From Microbacterium forte (GTDB lineage Bacteria; Actinomycetota; Actinomycetes; Actinomycetales; Microbacteriaceae): DNA of 64,000 bases. Position 1 is the stretch's first letter; the number at the start of each line of letters is the position of its first letter. Positions 23,755-31,006 of the stretch are shown piece by piece. Below the pieces are notes generated by a model. It did not search any database. It was not told the DNA's origin and was given only the letters and a program-made list of their open reading frames with translations. A program made the translations under genes and the position numbers. The stretch is from positions 2,108,001 to 2,172,000 of the forward strand of contig NZ_CP116871.1 in NCBI RefSeq assembly GCF_031885415.1. Direction: 5' to 3'.

Positions 23755-25902
23755 ATGAGCCAGCATGACCAGCACCACGAACACACTGCGCATCAGGATC
23801 ACGGCAGCGTGCCGACAACGGAGCATGACCACACGGCGATGAGCCACGACCACGGTGCTCCCCCAGAGCACGCTGGTCACACGAGCCGCGGCGGTCACGG
23901 CGGTCACGGCGGTCACGGCGGTCACGGCGGTCACGGCGATCATGTCGGTCAGTTCCGGCGGTTGTTCTGGATCATGCTGGTCCTCGCGGCCCCTGTGGTT
24001 GGGTTCTCGATGATGTTCTCGATGCTGCTCGGGTACCCATTGCCCGACGCCGCGTGGGTGGGTTGGGTGTCCCCGGTTCTCGGGACCGTGATGTATGTGT
24101 GGGGCGGGGCCCCGTTCCTCACGGGTGCCGTGAGCGAGCTCCGTGCACGCAAGCCCGGGATGATGCTGCTGATCGCCCTTGCGATCACCGTGGCATTCCT
24201 GGCGTCCTGGGGTGCGAGCCTCGGCATGCTGCACCACGAGTTGGATTTCTGGTGGGAGCTGGCGCTGCTGATCGTGATCATGCTGCTTGGTCACTGGATC
24301 GAGATGCGCTCGCTCGCGCAGACGACATCGGCCTTGGATTCCTTAGCGGCGTTGCTGCCTGACGAGGCAGAAAAGGTCGACGGCGATACGACCGTAACGG
24401 TCGCGCCCTCGGACTTGCAGGTAGGCGATGTCGTGGTCGTGCGTCCGGGCGGGCGGGTCCCCGCCGATGGGCGCATCGTTCAGGGATCGGCCAGCATGGA
24501 CGAGTCGATGATCACCGGAGAATCCCGGCCGGTGCGCCGCAGCGATGGCGACCCGGTCATTGCCGGTACCGTCGCCACGGATTCCGGAGTGCGGGTGGAG
24601 ATCACGGCCATCGGTGAGGACACCGCTCTCGCGGGGATTCAGAAGCTGGTCACCGAGGCGCAGAGTTCGTCGTCTCGGGCGCAGCGGCTCGCGGACAAGG
24701 CCGCAGGGTGGCTGTTCTGGTTCGCGCTCGGCGCCGCAGCGATCACCGCGATCGTCTGGACGGTTGTTGGCCTACCCGACGCCGCCGTCATCCGCACCAT
24801 CACGGTGCTGGTGATCGCCTGCCCGCACGCGCTGGGCCTGGCGATCCCGCTGGTCGTGTCGATCGCGACCGAGCGCGCCGCCCGCGGGGGCGTGCTCATC
24901 AAGGATCGTCTCGCGCTGGAGAGCATGCGCACCGTCGACACTGTTCTGTTCGACAAGACGGGCACGCTCACCAAGGGCACCCCCGCGGTGACCGCCATCA
25001 ACCCCGTCACGGGGACCGACGCCGATCAGCTGTTGGCGTGGGCGGCCGCGGCGGAAGCAGACTCCGAGCACCCCCTCGCCCGCGCGATCGTCAACGCGGC
25101 AAAAGAGAAGACGCTCACCGTTCCACGCTCAACCGACTTCGAGTCATCCCCCGCTGTCGGGGTGCGTGCCCGCGTTGACGGACGTGTCGTGCAGGTCGGT
25201 GGCCCGTACATGCTCGAGCAAGAACACGCCGCCGAGCTGCCGGTTGCCGACGAGTGGCGCGGTGAGGGTGCGATCATCCTTCACGTGCTCGTCGACGGTC
25301 AGGTGACGGGCGCGCTGCGCCTCGCGGATGAAATCCGCTCCGAGTCGCGTCACGCGGTCGTTGCGCTTCACGAGCGCGGCGTGCAGGTGGTCATGATCAC
25401 CGGTGACGCTGACGCGGTCGCCGCGTCCGTCGCCGGCGAGCTGGGTATCGACCGGTACTTCGCCGGGGTCCGTCCGGAGGACAAAGCCTCCAAGGTGAAA
25501 GAACTGCAAAACGAAGGCCGCAAGGTCGGGATGGTCGGTGACGGCGTGAACGACGCCCCCGCCCTCGCCCAGGCAGACGTAGGGATTGCGATCGGTGCAG
25601 GAACGGACGTTGCGATCGCCTCCGCAGGTGTCATCCTCGCCAGCGACGACCCCCGATCGGTGATCTCCGTGATTGAGCTGTCGCGGGCCAGTTACCGGAA
25701 GATGAAACAGAACCTCTGGTGGGCCGCCGGGTACAACCTTCTCTCGGTGCCGTTGGCTGCCGGTGCGCTCGCCCCCGTCGGGTTCGTGTTGCCGATGTCG
25801 GTCGGTGCAGTGTTGATGTCACTATCCACGATCGTTGTCGCGCTGAATGCGCAGTTGCTGCGACGGCTGAACCTCAGCCCGGACGCCGTCGTCGACAAGT
25901 AG
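23755..25902 (+). CDS. copB: CopB-type (CPH) copper exporting P1B ATPase
   Basis: A 715-residue heavy-metal ATPase of the CPH (P1B-3, CopB-like) group, linked to Cu(II)/Cu(I) export. In place of an HMA domain it has a His-rich N-terminus of about 60 residues, including GGHGGHGGHGGHG encoded by a 9-bp tandem repeat. Motifs: T254-G-E-S, C356-P-H358 in the transport helix, D400 (DKTGTLTKG), MITGDADAVA and GDGVNDAPALA. ATG 23755 follows AAGGAG. It is the main efflux pump of the csoR regulon. Confidence 0.93.
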   Translation: MSQHDQHHEHTAHQDHGSVPTTEHDHTAMSHDHGAPPEHAGHTSRGGHGGHGGHGGHGGHGDHVGQFRRLFWIMLVLAAPVVGFSMMFSMLLGYPLPDAAWVGWVSPVLGTVMYVWGGAPFLTGAVSELRARKPGMMLLIALAITVAFLASWGASLGMLHHELDFWWELALLIVIMLLGHWIEMRSLAQTTSALDSLAALLPDEAEKVDGDTTVTVAPSDLQVGDVVVVRPGGRVPADGRIVQGSASMDESMITGESRPVRRSDGDPVIAGTVATDSGVRVEITAIGEDTALAGIQKLVTEAQSSSSRAQRLADKAAGWLFWFALGAAAITAIVWTVVGLPDAAVIRTITVLVIACPHALGLAIPLVVSIATERAARGGVLIKDRLALESMRTVDTVLFDKTGTLTKGTPAVTAINPVTGTDADQLLAWAAAAEADSEHPLARAIVNAAKEKTLTVPRSTDFESSPAVGVRARVDGRVVQVGGPYMLEQEHAAELPVADEWRGEGAIILHVLVDGQVTGALRLADEIRSESRHAVVALHERGVQVVMITGDADAVAASVAGELGIDRYFAGVRPEDKASKVKELQNEGRKVGMVGDGVNDAPALAQADVGIAIGAGTDVAIASAGVILASDDPRSVISVIELSRASYRKMKQNLWWAAGYNLLSVPLAAGALAPVGFVLPMSVGAVLMSLSTIVVALNAQLLRRLNLSPDAVVDK
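23890..23934 (+). repeat. Five perfect copies of a 9-bp coding repeat
   Basis: GGCGGTCAC is repeated five times without error inside copB, coding for Gly-Gly-His units of the metal-binding N-terminus. Perfect identity at the DNA level implies recent slippage expansion and probable length variation between strains. Confidence 0.9.
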
Positions 25903-25949
25903 GCGCATGGGCGGCGGCGACGTACCCTGGAAGAAAGGGAGGTGGGACA

Positions 25950-26390
25950 GTGTTGACGACGATCGCACGGCGCGTGCATGACCAGCGCACCCTCACCCGC
26001 ACCCTCCTGACCGTCGTCGCCGTCGCCTTTTCCGTGATCTTCGGGCTTCTGGCGATGCACTCGATGAACACGCACACCATGCCCTCCGGGCACAGCGAAA
26101 CCATCGCGGTCGCACCCGCGCATGCCGACGCTCACCCCGCACACGCCTCAGGCGAAGCTGCAGCGATGGATGAGACGGGCTGTGCGACGTGCTCTGACGA
26201 TCACGGCATGTCGTGGATGGCCTGCGTTCTCGCGCTCCTCATCGCCGTAGTGCTGGTCACCCGGCCGCCCGCCTGGTGGCGCTCACTCACCGAAACCCCT
26301 GGTCCGCTCCTTTCACGTTTTGCGCTTCGCGGCGCGCTGTACCCGCTGCGGCCGCCGTCTCTCACCGTTCTCTGCATCAGTCGCACCTGA
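25950..26390 (+). CDS. DUF6153-like small membrane protein
   Basis: A 146-residue protein: N-terminal helix (LLTVVAVAFSVIFGLLAMHSM), then a His/Met-rich outer segment (MNTHTMPSGHSE, HADAHPAHA), a CATC pair, a second helix and a basic tail. This layout resembles DUF6153 proteins of actinobacterial copper islands; the His/Met/Cys loop suggests outer copper binding. GTG 25950 is preceded by a strong AAGGGAGGTGG. It is probably co-transcribed with copB, 47 bases upstream. Confidence 0.65.
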   Translation: MLTTIARRVHDQRTLTRTLLTVVAVAFSVIFGLLAMHSMNTHTMPSGHSETIAVAPAHADAHPAHASGEAAAMDETGCATCSDDHGMSWMACVLALLIAVVLVTRPPAWWRSLTETPGPLLSRFALRGALYPLRPPSLTVLCISRT

Positions 26391-26476
26391 TGGTTGGCAT
26401 GCCCGTTCTATGGGCAACGCCCCCTCGCCCAGCCTGTCTCGCTGGGCACCATCATCGACTCTTGGAGAGAACCATC

Positions 26477-27073
26477 ATGAAGACCCGTTTTGCGGCGACC
26501 GCCGCACTCACTCTCACTGCTGTGCTCGCCCTTGCCGGCTGCGCTGGAAACACCTCCGGCGGAGGCGATATGCCCGGCATGAATCACGAGAGCAGCAGCT
26601 CCGCCCCGGCGTCGGCGGACGCCAATGACGCCGACATCATGTTCGCCAGCATGATGAAGGAGCACCACGCTCAGGCCATCGAGATGTCTGACATGCTCCT
26701 CAGCAAGGACGGCGTCAACGAGCGCGTCGCCGCCCTCGCGGAAGAGATCAAGGCAGCGCAGGGCCCCGAAATCCAGAAGATGGAGCAGTGGCTCGAAGAG
26801 TGGGGCGCTGATACCTCCAACATGGAAGGCATGGACCACGGCGGCGGCATGATGTCCGACGACGACATGCAGGCCCTCGAAGATGCCACCGGGGCGGACG
26901 CCAGCCGTCTGTTCCTCGAGCAGATGATCGAGCACCACCAGGGTGCCGTCGAAATGGCCCAAGACGAAGTCGACAACGGCCAGAACAGTGACGCGGTCGC
27001 CCTGGCCGAGACGATCATCGAGGCACAGACCACGGAGATCGCCACGATGAAAGACCTCCTCGACACACTCTGA
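26477..27073 (+). CDS. DUF305 family metal-binding lipoprotein
   Basis: A 198-residue lipoprotein: lipobox ALAGC with C at about residue 20, then DUF305. The two repeated motifs MFASMMKEHHAQAIEMSDMLL and FLEQMIEHHQGAVEMAQDEV lie at about 55 and 155, with a Met/His-rich hinge (MEGMDHGGGMM). DUF305 proteins are ferritin-like four-helix bundles found with copper systems and probably bind copper outside the membrane. A hairpin terminator follows at 27080-27112. Confidence 0.88.
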   Translation: MKTRFAATAALTLTAVLALAGCAGNTSGGGDMPGMNHESSSSAPASADANDADIMFASMMKEHHAQAIEMSDMLLSKDGVNERVAALAEEIKAAQGPEIQKMEQWLEEWGADTSNMEGMDHGGGMMSDDDMQALEDATGADASRLFLEQMIEHHQGAVEMAQDEVDNGQNSDAVALAETIIEAQTTEIATMKDLLDTL

Positions 27074-27079
27074 TCTACC

Positions 27080-27112
27080 TTCGGGGGTGCGGCGCTCGCC
27101 CGCACCCCCGAA
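27080..27112. terminator. Strong hairpin terminator after the csoR-copB-DUF305 cluster
   Basis: A perfect 13-base stem TTCGGGGGTGCGG / CCGCACCCCCGAA closes a 7-base loop, 7 bases after the DUF305 stop codon. No U-run follows. Confidence 0.8.
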
Positions 27113-27216
27113 CTGGCCTTCTCGCAGTAACCCACGCCACCGCGCTGGTGCCATGTCGCGACTCTCATTCGCGTACCGCTCGCGCACCTGCATGCATTTC
27201 TTCACGTCGGAGTCTC

Positions 27217-28062
27217 ATGAACCGCCACTCGCCCCTACCCGCTTTCGCGATCGCTCTCGCAGCCGTCGCCCTCACCGGCTGCGCCGTGCCGCAGGCCTCC
27301 GGCACCAACGCGGTCCCCCCCGTTATCCAACACATTCACGGTGTTGCCGCTGACCCCCGCGGTGAGGACCTCTTCATAGCCACCCACGGAGGACTCTTCA
27401 CCCTCACTCCTGAAGGTGCGATCGCCGGTCCCATCGGAGGCCACGATTTCGATGCGATGGGCTTTACCGTCCTCGACGACGCCCTCTTCGCATCCGGTCA
27501 CCCGGGCACACAGACACCCGCAGAGCTCGGCTCCCCGAACCTAGGTGTCATTCGTAGTGACGACTTCGGCGAATCGTGGTCACCGATCGCCCTCACTGGC
27601 AGTACGGACTTCCATGTCCTCACCGCCGGACCAGACGGCACTCTCTACGGGATCGCCTCCGATGGCGTCGATCTGCTCATCAGCACTGACGACGGTCTCG
27701 AATGGACCCGCGGCGCAACACTTGCCGCGGCAGACCTCGCCGCCACCGGCGACGGTCTCTACGCCGCCGCGGAAGAAGGACTGCTCCTCAGCACCGACAA
27801 CGGCGCCACCTTCACCCCCGTCGCCGACGCCCCGCTGCTCTACACACTCGACGCCAAACCCAATGGCTCGCTCGCAGGAGTCGGAACCGACGGTGCCCTC
27901 TGGTCACAGAACACCGAAGGAACATGGCAACGCCTCGACGCGCTTCAAGGGGCCGCTCAGGCCTTCACCGCGATCGATGACGAACGCTTCATCGTTGTCG
28001 ACGACCGCGGCATCGTCCAGATCACAGCCGACGACACAACCATCCTCGCCCCCGCCCGGTAG
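27217..28062 (+). CDS. Sialidase-like beta-propeller lipoprotein
   Basis: A 281-residue lipoprotein: lipobox ALTGC with C at about residue 22, then beta-propeller repeats of the BNR/exo-alpha-sialidase type (IRSDDFGESWSPIAL, ISTDDGLEWTRGA, LSTDNGATFTPVA). This is the F510_1955-type glycosyl hydrolase-like family seen next to copper genes. Catalytic residues of true sialidases are not evident, so a binding or scaffold role outside the membrane is as likely. The N-terminal PPVIQHIHGVAADPRG is typical of the family. Confidence 0.75.
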   Translation: MNRHSPLPAFAIALAAVALTGCAVPQASGTNAVPPVIQHIHGVAADPRGEDLFIATHGGLFTLTPEGAIAGPIGGHDFDAMGFTVLDDALFASGHPGTQTPAELGSPNLGVIRSDDFGESWSPIALTGSTDFHVLTAGPDGTLYGIASDGVDLLISTDDGLEWTRGATLAAADLAATGDGLYAAAEEGLLLSTDNGATFTPVADAPLLYTLDAKPNGSLAGVGTDGALWSQNTEGTWQRLDALQGAAQAFTAIDDERFIVVDDRGIVQITADDTTILAPAR

Positions 28063-28089
28063 AGAACGCCACCACCAGAACGGCCACCC

Positions 28090-28206
28090 ATGGTCCCCCG
28101 CCGCAATCCCTTCCGACGCATATCCGTCTTCATCGCGTGCGCCACAGTCCTCGCCCTGCTTCTCGCCCTTGCGAGCTTCTACCTCATCGGAGCCATATTC
28201 AGATGA
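28090..28206 (+). CDS. 38-residue single-helix membrane protein
   Basis: A very short frame from ATG 28090 encodes a basic start (MVPRRNPFRR), one hydrophobic helix (VFIACATVLALLLALASFYLIG) and a short tail. Its stop overlaps the next ATG (ATGA), the coupling used by real genes here. The positive-inside start and clean helix support a genuine small membrane protein. Function unknown. Confidence 0.5.
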   Translation: MVPRRNPFRRISVFIACATVLALLLALASFYLIGAIFR

Positions 28207-28496
28207 CCCGCCACCTGCACCCAGCTCGGCACCGTCCACGAGCACACGTTCCCACGCGCACCAGCCACATGTCCCCACAGCGGCGTCACGATCGCCTCGT
28301 ACGTATCGGGGCCTTCCTTCTCCTGGCCGCCGTCGCACTGATCGCAACTCATCTCCTCATCGACACAACCGTTCCAGACCAACGGTCACTCTGGGCATAC
28401 ACGCTCGGAAGCTACGAAACAGCGTTCATCCTCGCGATCGTCGGACTGGCGCTCGTGCTGCGTGAACCTCCGGGAGGCGCGGATGAATCTCAATGA
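28203..28496 (+). CDS. Small two-helix membrane protein
   Basis: A 97-residue protein with an Arg/His-rich N-terminus (about 38 residues), a helix AFLLLAAVALIATHLLI, a short outer loop and a second helix FILAIVGLALVL. ATG 28203 overlaps the stop of the 38-residue gene, and its own end overlaps the following gene by 14 bases. Three tiny membrane proteins in a row suggest a membrane complex. No family is recognised. Confidence 0.5.
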   Translation: MTRHLHPARHRPRAHVPTRTSHMSPQRRHDRLVRIGAFLLLAAVALIATHLLIDTTVPDQRSLWAYTLGSYETAFILAIVGLALVLREPPGGADESQ

Positions 28497-28737
28497 CTAC
28501 TGGACCAACGCCTTTTGGTCCGTCATCCCCACGATCGCCGTCGTCGCAGCATTCTGGTTCGTCCTGCGGTCCATCATCAGAGCCGACCGCAACGAACGAA
28601 AAGCACACGCCAAGATCGAGCAACAACTCCGCGCGGAACGAAACCATCCTCGCCAACTCGCATCGGCGGACGACGAGCGAGACCCGCTACCTGAACGCCG
28701 GAAACGTCTGCCGAAAGCAGATACCGGCGAACGTTAA
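28483..28737 (+). CDS. Small membrane-anchored protein with charged tail
   Basis: An 84-residue protein: YWTNAFWSVIPTIAVVAAFWFVLRSII helix, then a long charged tail rich in Arg, Glu and Lys (RADRNERKAHAK) that may form a coiled coil. ATG 28483 is chosen for its GGGAGG site over GTG 28462. This is a common end-gene of actinobacterial copper clusters by topology, but I cannot name it. It ends at the right border of the island. Confidence 0.55.
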   Translation: MNLNDYWTNAFWSVIPTIAVVAAFWFVLRSIIRADRNERKAHAKIEQQLRAERNHPRQLASADDERDPLPERRKRLPKADTGER

Positions 28738-28771
28738 CGGCGGGCGCACGATGACGGGCGACGCGAACTCG

Positions 28772-28791
28772 CCGGAAACGATCGTTTTCGG
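28772..28791. repeat. Island-border palindrome, right copy 1
   Basis: CCGGAAACGATCGTTTTCGG differs by one base from the left copy at 4432-4451. Conservation extends on both sides (G before, YGG after). Confidence 0.65.
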
Positions 28792-28918
28792 CGGGTCGTC
28801 TGCTGCACGCTCCCTCCTGCTGTGCTCACTCGCGTCTTCAGCGGGAGATTTTGGAAAGCGGAGATGGGTCCGAGGCCTCGCTTGCGGCACCACCAGTAGA
28901 ACCGAATGCGAATCCACG

Positions 28919-28938
28919 CCGCAAACGATCGTGTACGG
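28919..28938. repeat. Island-border palindrome, right copy 2
   Basis: CCGCAAACGATCGTGTACGG matches the left copy except at two bases in the right arm, and lies 147 bases after right copy 1 in the same orientation. Confidence 0.6.
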
Positions 28939-29061
28939 CGGGCGGCACCGAACCGTGAGGTTGCTCAACATTTTCTTGCGAGAGGCGAGGGGAAGTCTGC
29001 AATGTCGGACATATGAGGGATCGTGGTGACTATGAGCTGACCAGGATCGTGAGGGAACGCT

Positions 29062-29871
29062 ATGACCGGTAACGACGAGCCCGAAGGGCATTCGTCCCCC
29101 GATGGCGTTCCTACTCTCATCGCGTGGGCAACGGATCAGGCCTGGCTGGCCGAGGCAGACCGCGATCGCGCCGAGGAACGTTTCGACCGGCTCGCTGGAG
29201 ACCGCGAACTCGCGACCGCACTCCAGGCCAGCGGATACCGTGGCCGGAACTACGATCTGTTCGCGAATGAGATCGCGAAGTACGGGTGGGCTGTCATCCG
29301 CGGGTGGATCTACAAAGGGCAGATTCGTGGCGAGGTGAAGCGAAAAGGCTTCGGCGCACTGGAGCCTGAGCCCCGCCCGGGCTCGATGATCGAAGAGGCC
29401 GAGAGCCTGGCGGATGAGACGATCGTGCTCGCCCTCACCGCGTTCCGAGACAAGGTGCTCGTCCCGGGCAAGTGGGACCCCGCCAAGGGAGCTTCCCTGC
29501 GCACGTTCTTCGTGGGCCAGTGCCTTCTGCAGTTCAGCAACGTCTACAAGCGTTGGCGTCGAGAAGAGCTGCGTTCATATGCGGAGCCGCAGGCTCCGCC
29601 GCCCGCAGCGGCCTGGGCCGACGACTTCGAGGAGGGTCCGTCGACGTCGGCTGCTCCCGACGCGAGCGAGGCGGCGCACATCAAGGACGAGCTGCGTCGT
29701 GCATTCGGGAGCATCAAGGACGAGCGTGTCCGCTCAGCCTTTTATCTGAACGTGACGCATGGCTTCACGCACGCGGAGATCGGCGAGAAGCTTGGCATGA
29801 CCGCGAAAGCGGTGGAGTCGGCGATCGCGCGCGCACGTCAGCAAGTACGACAGAACCGGGAGTCCGCATGA
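29062..29871 (+). CDS. Sigma-70-like transcription factor
   Basis: A 269-residue protein that looks like an unusual sigma factor. The middle, WDPAKGASLRTFFVGQCLLQF..YKRWRREE (about 133-170), resembles sigma region 2. The C-terminal region 4 helix-turn-helix reads GFTHAEIGEKLGMTAKAVESAIARARQQ (about 233-262). About 90 leading residues are unlike ECF sigmas, and an Ala/Pro linker joins the two halves. No anti-sigma gene is next to it. The stop overlaps the next small gene (ATGA). Which promoters it serves is unknown; it may act on mobile-element genes. Confidence 0.7.
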   Translation: MTGNDEPEGHSSPDGVPTLIAWATDQAWLAEADRDRAEERFDRLAGDRELATALQASGYRGRNYDLFANEIAKYGWAVIRGWIYKGQIRGEVKRKGFGALEPEPRPGSMIEEAESLADETIVLALTAFRDKVLVPGKWDPAKGASLRTFFVGQCLLQFSNVYKRWRREELRSYAEPQAPPPAAAWADDFEEGPSTSAAPDASEAAHIKDELRRAFGSIKDERVRSAFYLNVTHGFTHAEIGEKLGMTAKAVESAIARARQQVRQNRESA

Positions 29872-30032
29872 GCAGTGAATTTCGAGGCAAGATCGAGCGC
29901 TCGTCCTTCGGGACCCAGAACGCGAAGGCGGCACGCCGAACCGTTTCCGCCAACAAAGCGCAGTCGCTCGTCTCGCGATCGATGACGGGCAAGACTCAAT
30001 CGAAGCAGTTGAGAGGCCGCGAGGGGAAGTGA
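29868..30032 (+). CDS. Small basic protein coupled to the sigma-like gene
   Basis: A 54-residue, strongly basic, Ser/Lys/Arg-rich protein (SFGTQNAKAARRTVSANKAQS, then KTQSKQLRGREGK). It overlaps the sigma-like gene by 4 bases, so the pair is co-translated. It has no cysteines or hydrophobic stretch. It could bind nucleic acid or modulate the sigma factor; no family is recognised. Confidence 0.5.
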   Translation: MSSEFRGKIERSSFGTQNAKAARRTVSANKAQSLVSRSMTGKTQSKQLRGREGK

Positions 30033-30076
30033 CCAGCGGCGGACATATACCGAGATGTCGGGATCACAACGGAAAA

Positions 30077-30104
30077 GAGCCGCCCCGCGGTAACGGGACG
30101 GCTC
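30077..30104. terminator. Hairpin after the sigma-like operon
   Basis: GAGCCGCCCCG / CGGGACGGCTC form an 11-base stem with one mismatch around a 6-base loop, 45 bases after the stop codon. Confidence 0.6.
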
Positions 30105-30221
30105 ACAAGCCCTGAGAAGGTCAGGTCTCATCCAGAGCACTGACTGTACCGGAGTTGGCAGCCGCAGACTAGCGGCGCTCCATCTCATGGCACCCCGGCA
30201 CCAATCAGTGAAGGAGTTCCC

Positions 30222-30428
30222 ATGGGAACCGTTCGTCGCTCTGCATCCACCGGTCGTTTCGTCTCCAAGGCCGCTGCGGCCCGCTGGCCCGGAAAGACCA
30301 CCACCGAACGTGTCGGTTCCGGCACGAGCAACTCGACCACGGTGCACCGCTCCGCGTCGTCGGGCCGGTTCGTCACCGAATCGACCGCCAACCGCAACCC
30401 GGGCGGCACGATCAGCCAGCGCGTCTAA
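30222..30428 (+). CDS. Small duplicated RSAS-GRFV repeat protein
   Basis: A 68-residue protein built from two copies of one unit: RRSASTGRFVSKAAAARWPGKTT and HRSASSGRFVTESTANRNPGGT. The ends (TTERV, ISQRV) match as well. Such short RSA-TGR(F/Y)V proteins are widespread orphans in actinobacteria; function unknown. Strong AAGGAG before ATG 30222, and a perfect terminator follows at 30437. Confidence 0.7.
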   Translation: MGTVRRSASTGRFVSKAAAARWPGKTTTERVGSGTSNSTTVHRSASSGRFVTESTANRNPGGTISQRV

Positions 30429-30436
30429 TCGAACCT

Positions 30437-30468
30437 GAGGGCCTGCACGTGCACACGTGCAGGCCCTC
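30437..30468. terminator. Perfect 15-base-stem hairpin
   Basis: GAGGGCCTGCACGTG and its exact complement around a CA dinucleotide, 8 bases after the small repeat gene, followed by GTTGTGT. Confidence 0.85.
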
Positions 30469-30509
30469 GTTGTGTAAGTCGAGGGCCTCCAGAACCCCGT
30501 CGGTGGCGG

Positions 30510-30738
30510 TCAGTAGTTCACCTTGTCGATGACGAGGTTCCCGTCGAGCATCTCGTGCGGGACGGGTCCTGCACTGGGGGAGCGGGATGGTCAGTCTCAC
30601 GAGGTCGGGGTCCGCAACGGTCTCCGCGGACGCCAAGGCGTGAGCGCCCGGGACGGCAACGCCGACCGGCATCTCAATGTCTGCCGCAGCGCCGGAGCCG
30701 GCAATGTTCACCGGAAGCCGGCGGCGAGTACTGTTCAC
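30510..30738 (-). pseudogene. Frameshifted small gene of unknown function
   Basis: On the minus strand a GTG at 30736-30738 opens a frame reading through ADIEMPVGVAVPGAHALAS and DPDLVRLTIPLP. It then loses frame at a GGGGG run near 30576-30580. In the neighbouring frame it continues PVPHEMLDGNLVIDKVNY to a stop at 30510. Both parts read like normal protein, so a single-base indel is likely, real or a sequencing error. No family recognised. Confidence 0.35.
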
Positions 30739-31006
30739 CCGAAGGCTAGTGGGGGAGCTTTCCCCTCGTTCGTTCAAGTCTGGCCTTGCGTTGCCTAGAC
30801 CTTGCGACGGAAGCCGGTGGAGTCCCGAGTGACATCGGGCGACCAACGATGCGGTTCTCGCTTCACGTCGGGCCACTCGAGATCAGATCGAACGATATCC
30901 GGTCCGCGCCGGTGTGTCGGAAGCCCGTCGAAGCCGACCGGGCTGATCCTGGGCGCAGGCGACGAAGATGTGCCTACCGGCACTCCGCCTCCCTCCGGGA
31001 GTGATG
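30739..31006. other. Putative left end of the Tn7-like element
   Basis: Non-coding. CGGAAGCC(G/C)G motifs recur at about 30809 and 30919, and once more at about 30714 in the preceding pseudogene. Two 31-base segments at 30820-30850 and 30853-30883 match at 19 positions and share TCGGGC. Spaced imperfect repeats are expected where TnsB binds, but no clear terminal inverted repeat or target duplication was found. Confidence 0.3.

Larger units (their letters stand above)
28738..29061. other. Right junction of the metal island, no gene seen
   Basis: No credible reading frame. It contains two copies of the island-border palindrome (28772-28791 and 28919-28938). A related GCCGGAAACG half-motif lies just inside the last island gene at 28697-28706. 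The stretch ends with a weak AGGGAAC upstream of the sigma-like gene. Confidence 0.5.

Noticed and set aside
23890..23934. Short tandem repeats considered as a CRISPR array
   Set aside because: The 9-bp units have no spacers and code for Gly-Gly-His inside copB; no cas genes are present.
4432..28938. The repeated peptide TIVFGG/TIVYGG in translations around the three palindromes as a protein motif
   Set aside because: The DNA is palindromic and conserved on both strands, and the surrounding frames are not coding, so the DNA repeat is the cause.
28738..29061. Minus-strand frame across the right island junction
   Set aside because: It spans the palindromes and has neither a start signal nor protein-like composition.
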